NCBI RefSeq assembly: GCF_003014595.1
Contig: NZ_PYGK01000001.1
Coordinates: 744,001 to 808,000, forward strand
Origin: Chitinophaga ginsengisoli
GTDB lineage: Bacteria; Bacteroidota; Bacteroidia; Chitinophagales; Chitinophagaceae
Direction: 5' to 3'
DNA: 64,000 nucleotides
Shown here: positions 60,180 through 64,000 of the stretch, in pieces
Position numbering within the stretch: the stretch's first letter is position 1
Layout: every line of letters begins with the position of its first letter
The notes under the pieces: model-generated
The model's database searches: none
The model's input: only the letters and a program-made list of their open reading frames with translations
What the model was told of the DNA's origin: nothing
Translations under genes and position numbers: made by a program

Positions 60180-61169
60180 TTATTTTCTGTTCAGCTTATA
60201 TACATTGCCCTCTTTCTCCCAGCTGGCTGAAGCACTCGCTGCAATTACATCCAGTATCTGTTCCAGCGGCTCATCAGGCGTTATCCTCGTCTTGATGGAA
60301 TAATCAGCTACACTTTCCTCCGCAACGATCTTTACCCCATATAAAGCTTCTACTTTCCTGATCACATTACGGATAGGCTCATCATTAAAGACCATGATAT
60401 TATCCTTCCATGCAATGAAATCGCGATTGGAAATGGCATCTTCTGCCAGTTGCTGGTCTTTGCCCAAGGTCACTTTCCTGCCTTCTGTCAACACAACTTC
60501 TTTTGACTCCTTTTCCTGGTCTGATACAGCCACCTTTCCACTGAGCACAAACACTTCTACTGGTTGAACAGCATAAGCCTTTACATCGAAAGTGGTGCCC
60601 AATACCTGTGTTCTTGTTCGGGAGGTATATACTACAAACGGATGGGCCTCGTCCTTTACAACATCAAAATAGGCTTCTCCTTCGAGGTGGATGGTTCTTT
60701 CTCCTTTATTGAAGTTGCTGGCATAACGCAGGCTGCTGTTCTTATTGATAAATGCTTTGGTACCATCGGGCAGGACAATGATGTTGGTTTCATTAGCAGC
60801 CGTCTGCACTGTGATCTGCCTGGGAGCATTCAACATGTACCAGGCGGTGGAGGCGCCTCCCAGTAGAAGAACGGCAGCTGCAGCACGGAGCGCATACCAG
60901 CGGAAACTACGAACAATACCGGTTGGCTGGCTGCTGATGTTGGTCTGCAACTTACTGTTGAAGCTGGCCCAGTTGGCCTCGATATCTGGTGCGATGTCCG
61001 CGTCTGCGGTACCGGTCAGGTCCCAGGTCTTTTGCAGCTCACTATAATACCGGCGGTTGGCGTCATCTTCCTCCAGCCAGCTTTGCAGCTCTTCCTGCTC
61101 TGCCGGAGTAATACCGCCTTCCAGCGAGCGCACGATCAACGATTCTATATGGTCAAAGGTGTACGACAT
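60180..61169 (-). CDS. FecR-family anti-sigma factor
   Basis: A 329-residue transmembrane regulator. Residues 1-75 are the cytoplasmic sigma-binding part (DHIESLIVRSLEGGITPAEQEELQSWLEED), followed by one membrane helix (AAAAVLLLGGASTAWYML). The outer FecR domain contains IIVLPDGTKAFINKNSSLRYASNF and TIHLEGEAYFDVVKDEAHPFVVYTSRT. The end is a DUF4974-like region (DEPIRNVIRKVEALYGVKIVAEE). I chose the ATG at 61169. It begins 4 bp past the sigma stop. No TonB receptor follows. Confidence 0.93.
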   Translation of the reverse strand: MSYTFDHIESLIVRSLEGGITPAEQEELQSWLEEDDANRRYYSELQKTWDLTGTADADIAPDIEANWASFNSKLQTNISSQPTGIVRSFRWYALRAAAAVLLLGGASTAWYMLNAPRQITVQTAANETNIIVLPDGTKAFINKNSSLRYASNFNKGERTIHLEGEAYFDVVKDEAHPFVVYTSRTRTQVLGTTFDVKAYAVQPVEVFVLSGKVAVSDQEKESKEVVLTEGRKVTLGKDQQLAEDAISNRDFIAWKDNIMVFNDEPIRNVIRKVEALYGVKIVAEESVADYSIKTRITPDEPLEQILDVIAASASASWEKEGNVYKLNRK

Positions 61170-61173
61170 GCTC

Positions 61174-61761
61174 TTAAAATTGTAAAAGTAAAGGATAAAT
61201 AGCGGCGCCTGCCAGGAATAGCACAATCACCTGCAGGTAGTCCTGTAAGGATACCCTGAGTTTCTTTAAAGCGGTGATCATCTGGTTTTCCACTGTTTTA
61301 ACTGATATATTAAGTGTGCTCGCAATTTCTTTGTAGGAAAGTTCTTCATAACGGCTGAGTATGAATATCTCCCTGCATTTCTCAGGAAGCTTATCAATAG
61401 CCTGCTGTATATGCCGGGTGGTTTGCTGCAGACTGCCGCCCGTCGGGGCTGCCTGAACAGGTTCCATATAGTCCTCTATCGGCATATGAACACCTCTGCG
61501 TTTGTTCTTGTCAATATAATCCAGTGCCATATTAATACCTGCTCTATGCAAATAAGCTTTAAAATAAACCTGCTGAAGCTCTGAGCGGCGGTTCCAGATC
61601 TTGATAAACACATCCTGTGCAAGATCTTCAGCGGTTGCATTGTCCTGAACAATGCGGTAAATTGTCTTACAGACAAAGGAAAAATAGGTCCTGAAGAGGG
61701 CTTCCATGAATGCCTCTTCATTCTCCTGTAAAAGTTTTTGTAGTTGTGCATTTTCTGGCAT
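61174..61761 (-). CDS. ECF RNA polymerase sigma factor
   Basis: A 195-residue sigma-70 family factor. Region 2 is clear (FRTYFSFVCKTIYRIVQDNATAEDLAQDVFIKIW, cut into YRIVQDNATAEDLAQDVFIK here). Region 4 is CREIFILSRYEELSYKEIAS then LNISVKTVENQMITALKKL. The C-terminus is hydrophobic (DYLQVIVLFLAGAAIYPLL), suggesting membrane association. I chose the ATG at 61761, where the PENAQLQKLLQENEEAF start fits the family. Encoded directly before its FecR partner, with a -7 box just upstream. Confidence 0.93.
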   Translation of the reverse strand: MPENAQLQKLLQENEEAFMEALFRTYFSFVCKTIYRIVQDNATAEDLAQDVFIKIWNRRSELQQVYFKAYLHRAGINMALDYIDKNKRRGVHMPIEDYMEPVQAAPTGGSLQQTTRHIQQAIDKLPEKCREIFILSRYEELSYKEIASTLNISVKTVENQMITALKKLRVSLQDYLQVIVLFLAGAAIYPLLLQF

Positions 61762-61765
61762 AGTA

Positions 61766-61773
61766 CAAAAATA
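61766..61773 (-). promoter_or_regulatory. Bacteroidota -7 box of the sigma/FecR operon
   Basis: On the minus strand this reads TATTTTTG, very close to the start codon at 61761. A TTTG lies about 23 nt upstream of it. The leader would be almost absent. Confidence 0.5.
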
Positions 61774-61865
61774 GGTTTTGTCCTTATTCCTGCTCACAAA
61801 ACTGCTGGCAGTACCTGAAAATGCTGCTATGTAGCTAGCCTGCATGTGTGACGCTTTCGAAAAAA

Positions 61866-62624
61866 TTATAATTTAATGACTTTTCCTGATCCGGAGATAT
61901 CTGTTCTGACAACTGCGGTACCTCTGTATTTCACTTCTCCACTACCTCGTATGCTGACATCGAGGGAGTTGGATACATTCAGTGTATGTCCGCCGGAACC
62001 TTTGACGGATATATCGGCGTCCTCACAATAAAAGTCCATCCCGCGTACGTCTCCGCTGCCGTCGATATTACTGTAGAAAGTATGGGCGCTGCCGTTTAAC
62101 TGTACACTACCGCTTCCTTCAATCTCTGTTTCCAGCCTGTTGGTCACAATCGGAAACCGGGCATTACCACTACCTGCCAGTTTATATTCAAACCGCTCTG
62201 TTCTGATAGTATCCAGACTCTCGACACTACCTGAACCGGCGAAAAATACGGAATTGTAGGTAGCGGATTTAAGATAAATGTCAATGTCCCTGGTGCTATG
62301 CACGCTTACGCCACTTTTAATGCGTATATGCAGTGTGGTACCACTCACATAGGTATCGATGACGCGTATCAGGTTGTCTTCTGCCGTGATCTGTAGCGGG
62401 GTAGGAGGGCCCTGCTGCAGATGTACATGCATGGGACCATCCACTTCTACATCAGTGAACACACCTGTTTCCCGGGTTTCACTGATCACGTATCCGGAGC
62501 CGGACAACCGCTCTCTGTCGCATGATGCCAGCATAATATTAAAGACTGCCAGCAGGAGTAATTCCCATCCGATCGTTTTCCACCTATCATGGAGAACACT
62601 TTTTCTATTATTGGTCTTTTTCAT
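61866..62624 (-). CDS. head-GIN (DUF2807) lipoprotein
   Basis: A 252-residue lipoprotein with lipobox Cys (NIMLASCDRE, residue about 35; the N-terminal region before it is longer than usual). The mature part is the beta-helical head-GIN domain with repeated GSGSV-type turns (VFFAGSGSVESLD, KLAGSGNARFP, IEGSGSVQLNGS, DGSGDVRGMD, IRGSGEVKYRG). These domains are widespread in Bacteroidota and are thought to act at the cell surface or periplasm; function unproven. It ends near the sigma factor gene on the same strand. Confidence 0.9.
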   Translation of the reverse strand: MKKTNNRKSVLHDRWKTIGWELLLLAVFNIMLASCDRERLSGSGYVISETRETGVFTDVEVDGPMHVHLQQGPPTPLQITAEDNLIRVIDTYVSGTTLHIRIKSGVSVHSTRDIDIYLKSATYNSVFFAGSGSVESLDTIRTERFEYKLAGSGNARFPIVTNRLETEIEGSGSVQLNGSAHTFYSNIDGSGDVRGMDFYCEDADISVKGSGGHTLNVSNSLDVSIRGSGEVKYRGTAVVRTDISGSGKVIKL

Positions 62625-62693
62625 ATGTCAAAGGGGCTTTACATTATAACGGTGGAGGGAGCAGCTACCCCTAGAAAGGTGAAATATGACATA

Positions 62694-62734
62694 AAAAAGA
62701 GCCGGCCATACAGACGTATGGAACCGGCTTTTTG
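62694..62734 (-). terminator. terminator of the small exported protein gene
   Basis: GCCGG-CCATAC pairs with GTATGG-(AA)-CCGGC around a short loop. On the minus strand a CTTTTTTAT tract follows. It lies about 45 bp past the stop at 62779. Confidence 0.8.
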
Positions 62735-62778
62735 ATTAACCCCTATGAAAACCAACTATTGCTTTCGTTATTTATTGT

Positions 62779-63096
62779 TTATTGTTCTAATCTTATCTCG
62801 CCCAGGTCGGTCACTTTTCCTACTTCTACTTTCACATTAGAGATGGTCACATTCTTAAAAGGCTGTTTCGCATCAATGATCACTGTGTAAGTGCCTTCCT
62901 CTGCGCCCTGCACACTGAATGTTCCATCAGCTATGTCCGTTTTCAGTGAATCCGCGCCCCTGATGGCCCAGACCATACTGGCTCCATCGAGAGGAGCTAC
63001 TTTACCGGATATGGTGCCTCCATCCGTATTGCGGAAGGCGAGCACTGCCACAGCTGCAGCTGCCAGGGCGAATATGCTTACTCTGACTGATCTCAT
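62779..63096 (-). CDS. small exported carboxypeptidase-regulatory-like protein
   Basis: A 105-residue protein with a signal peptide (VSIFALAAAAVAVLAF). The mature part is one beta-sandwich (GGTISGKVAPLDGASMVWAI, GTFSVQGAEEGTYTVIIDAKQP) of the carboxypeptidase-regulatory-like kind. It is probably periplasmic. Function unknown. It is upstream of the head-GIN lipoprotein on the same strand but has its own terminator. Confidence 0.8.
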   Translation of the reverse strand: MRSVRVSIFALAAAAVAVLAFRNTDGGTISGKVAPLDGASMVWAIRGADSLKTDIADGTFSVQGAEEGTYTVIIDAKQPFKNVTISNVKVEVGKVTDLGEIRLEQ

Positions 63097-63408
63097 TTTA
63101 TCAGATTTATAAGGTGATACAATGGTCTGTGGTGCGAAGCATATTGCTTGAGATATATGATCTAAAGAACTGTGTATTAAAAATCAATTACCATGCCACC
63201 GGCGCTGTAATAAAATTATGTGGCAGTTTTTAACATTCCTTTACGAAGGCTTTAACAGTAAAAAGGCCAGCCTTAACAAATGCCTGACAACCCGTGCAAA
63301 ATGGTCATGTCAGAATGGAGAAACGGGACAACAAAATGGCGCATCCTGCCAACAAAAAGCCCGCACATTTGTGCGGGCTTTTTGAACTATCTATCTATTG
63401 AAAGAATA
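63097..63408. other. intergenic region
   Basis: These 312 bp hold no supported gene. At 63354-63383 lies a terminator for the Bax inhibitor-1 gene. A CTGACA..TGTCAG pair (63283-63288 and 63308-63313) is present but of unclear meaning. Confidence 0.6.
63354..63385 (-). terminator. terminator of the Bax inhibitor-1 gene
   Basis: AAAAAGCCCGCACA pairs exactly with TGTGCGGGCTTTTT, 2-nt loop. It lies 25 bp past the stop at 63409, and also has a T-run on the plus strand. Confidence 0.9.
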
Positions 63409-64000
63409 TTATCTTCTGTTGAGTTTGGACAAGAGACGGAGTATTTCCAGGTACAGCCAGATCAGAGTTACGAGCATACCGAAAGAGGCATACCACTCAA
63501 AGTATTTAGGAGCGCCCTGAGCAGCACCAGTTTCAATCAGATCGAAGTTGATGATGAGATTCAGTGCAGCAACAACAACTACCACCAGAGAGAAAATAAT
63601 ACCTATGGTGCTACCTTCGTGCAGGAAGGGTATATTGATGTTGAAGAAGCTCAGTACTAATGCCAGTAAGTAAAACAGTGCGATACCAGCGGTAGCAGTG
63701 AAGACGATTGCCTTGAATTTTTCTGTAGCACGGATGATACGGGTTCTATACAGTATTAGCATAGCCAGGAAAGTAGCAAAGGTGATACCCACTGCCTGCA
63801 ATACGATGCCCTCATATAAATTACTATATAAAACAGATATTACGCCCAGGAACAGACCTTCTGCCAATGCATAAGCTGGTGCCAGGTATTGTGCCCATTC
63901 TTTTTTAAAAGTGATGATGATGGCGAGCGCGAAACCACCGAGAGCGCCTCCCCATAGGAATGGCATAATGTTCTGCTGTCTGGCAGGCGCACCCCAGGCG
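63409..64000 (-). CDS. Bax inhibitor-1/YccA-family membrane protein, C-terminal part
   Basis: The frame is open to the window edge (AWGAPARQQNI precedes the internal Met at 63966), so the N-terminus is missing. About 196 residues are visible with six or so hydrophobic segments, including FALAIIITFKKEWAQYLAPAYALAEG and LEGIVLQAVGITFATFLAMLILY-like helices. The conserved PAYALAEGLFLGVISVLYS and the C-terminal Asp-rich helix (NLIINFDLIETGAAQGAPKYFEWY) match YccA-type BI-1 proteins, which may conduct ions or modulate proteases. Role here unknown. Confidence 0.9.
   Translation of the reverse strand, partial: AWGAPARQQNIMPFLWGGALGGFALAIIITFKKEWAQYLAPAYALAEGLFLGVISVLYSNLYEGIVLQAVGITFATFLAMLILYRTRIIRATEKFKAIVFTATAGIALFYLLALVLSFFNINIPFLHEGSTIGIIFSLVVVVVAALNLIINFDLIETGAAQGAPKYFEWYASFGMLVTLIWLYLEILRLLSKLNRR

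Noticed and set aside
63328-63345. Sigma-54-like TGGC...TGCC sequence
   Set aside because: The spacing between GG and GC is 8 instead of 10 and no gene starts downstream in that orientation.

Overview
The window looks like chromosome from a Bacteroidota member, most likely Chitinophagaceae and close to Chitinophaga. The evidence is a SusC/SusD pair with DUF4843 and PKD-like lipoproteins, an ECF sigma/FecR pair, head-GIN and 2TM proteins, many AraC and HxlR regulators, and TAnnTTTG-type -7 promoter boxes close to starts. Base composition is mid-range. The genus is inferred, not proven. No integrase, transposase, rRNA or CRISPR array was seen.

Layout. 1-4.9 kb: 3' part of a SusC-SusD-DUF4843-PKD outer-membrane uptake operon. 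5-9 kb: a lipoprotein, a SnoaL-like protein divergent from an AraC regulator, a winged-helix protein, a small acidic protein and a PhzF epimerase/isomerase. 8.86-8.95 kb: a nested perfect palindrome. 9.1-13.3 kb: a secreted cyclase/monooxygenase fusion, a nitrilase-superfamily amidohydrolase, AraC, an SDR and an alpha/beta hydrolase. 13.4-15.3 kb: an unrecognised 632-residue protein that may be a secreted cargo or toxin. 15.3-20.1 kb: an SDR relic, AraC divergent from an FAD monooxygenase, and SDR divergent from HxlR, with two diverged copies of a 60-bp repeat around the AraC/monooxygenase pair. 20.4-26.7 kb: two tRNA-Arg genes (CCU and CCG), an acyl-CoA ligase, a FadR-type regulator with an Fsr-like exporter, a TPR protein and MarC.

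28.5-34.1 kb holds the most notable system: a three-gene SMC operon matching JetA (DUF3375), JetB (DUF4194) and JetC (SMC-like ATPase) of type I Wadjet, closed by a strong hairpin 21 bp after jetC, with no JetD nuclease in the window. It is either a Wadjet lacking its nuclease or an MksBEF-like condensin.

34-49.5 kb: an iron alcohol dehydrogenase, a cupin, tandem paralogues with a four-cysteine N-terminus and a membrane-anchored carboxypeptidase-regulatory-like domain, esterases, PaaN with YceI, SerC and DUF1015, a zinc phospholipase/nuclease and DUF502. 49.8-56.5 kb: a TetR-TolC-adaptor-RND efflux operon with GGAAAC-type operators. 56.7-60.1 kb: an AIM24 protein and kynureninase followed by a fusion of a long Gly/Tyr/Arg-rich disordered region to a 2H phosphoesterase. 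60.2-64 kb: an ECF sigma/FecR pair without a TonB receptor, a head-GIN lipoprotein, a small exported protein and the 3' part of a Bax inhibitor-1 family gene running off the window.
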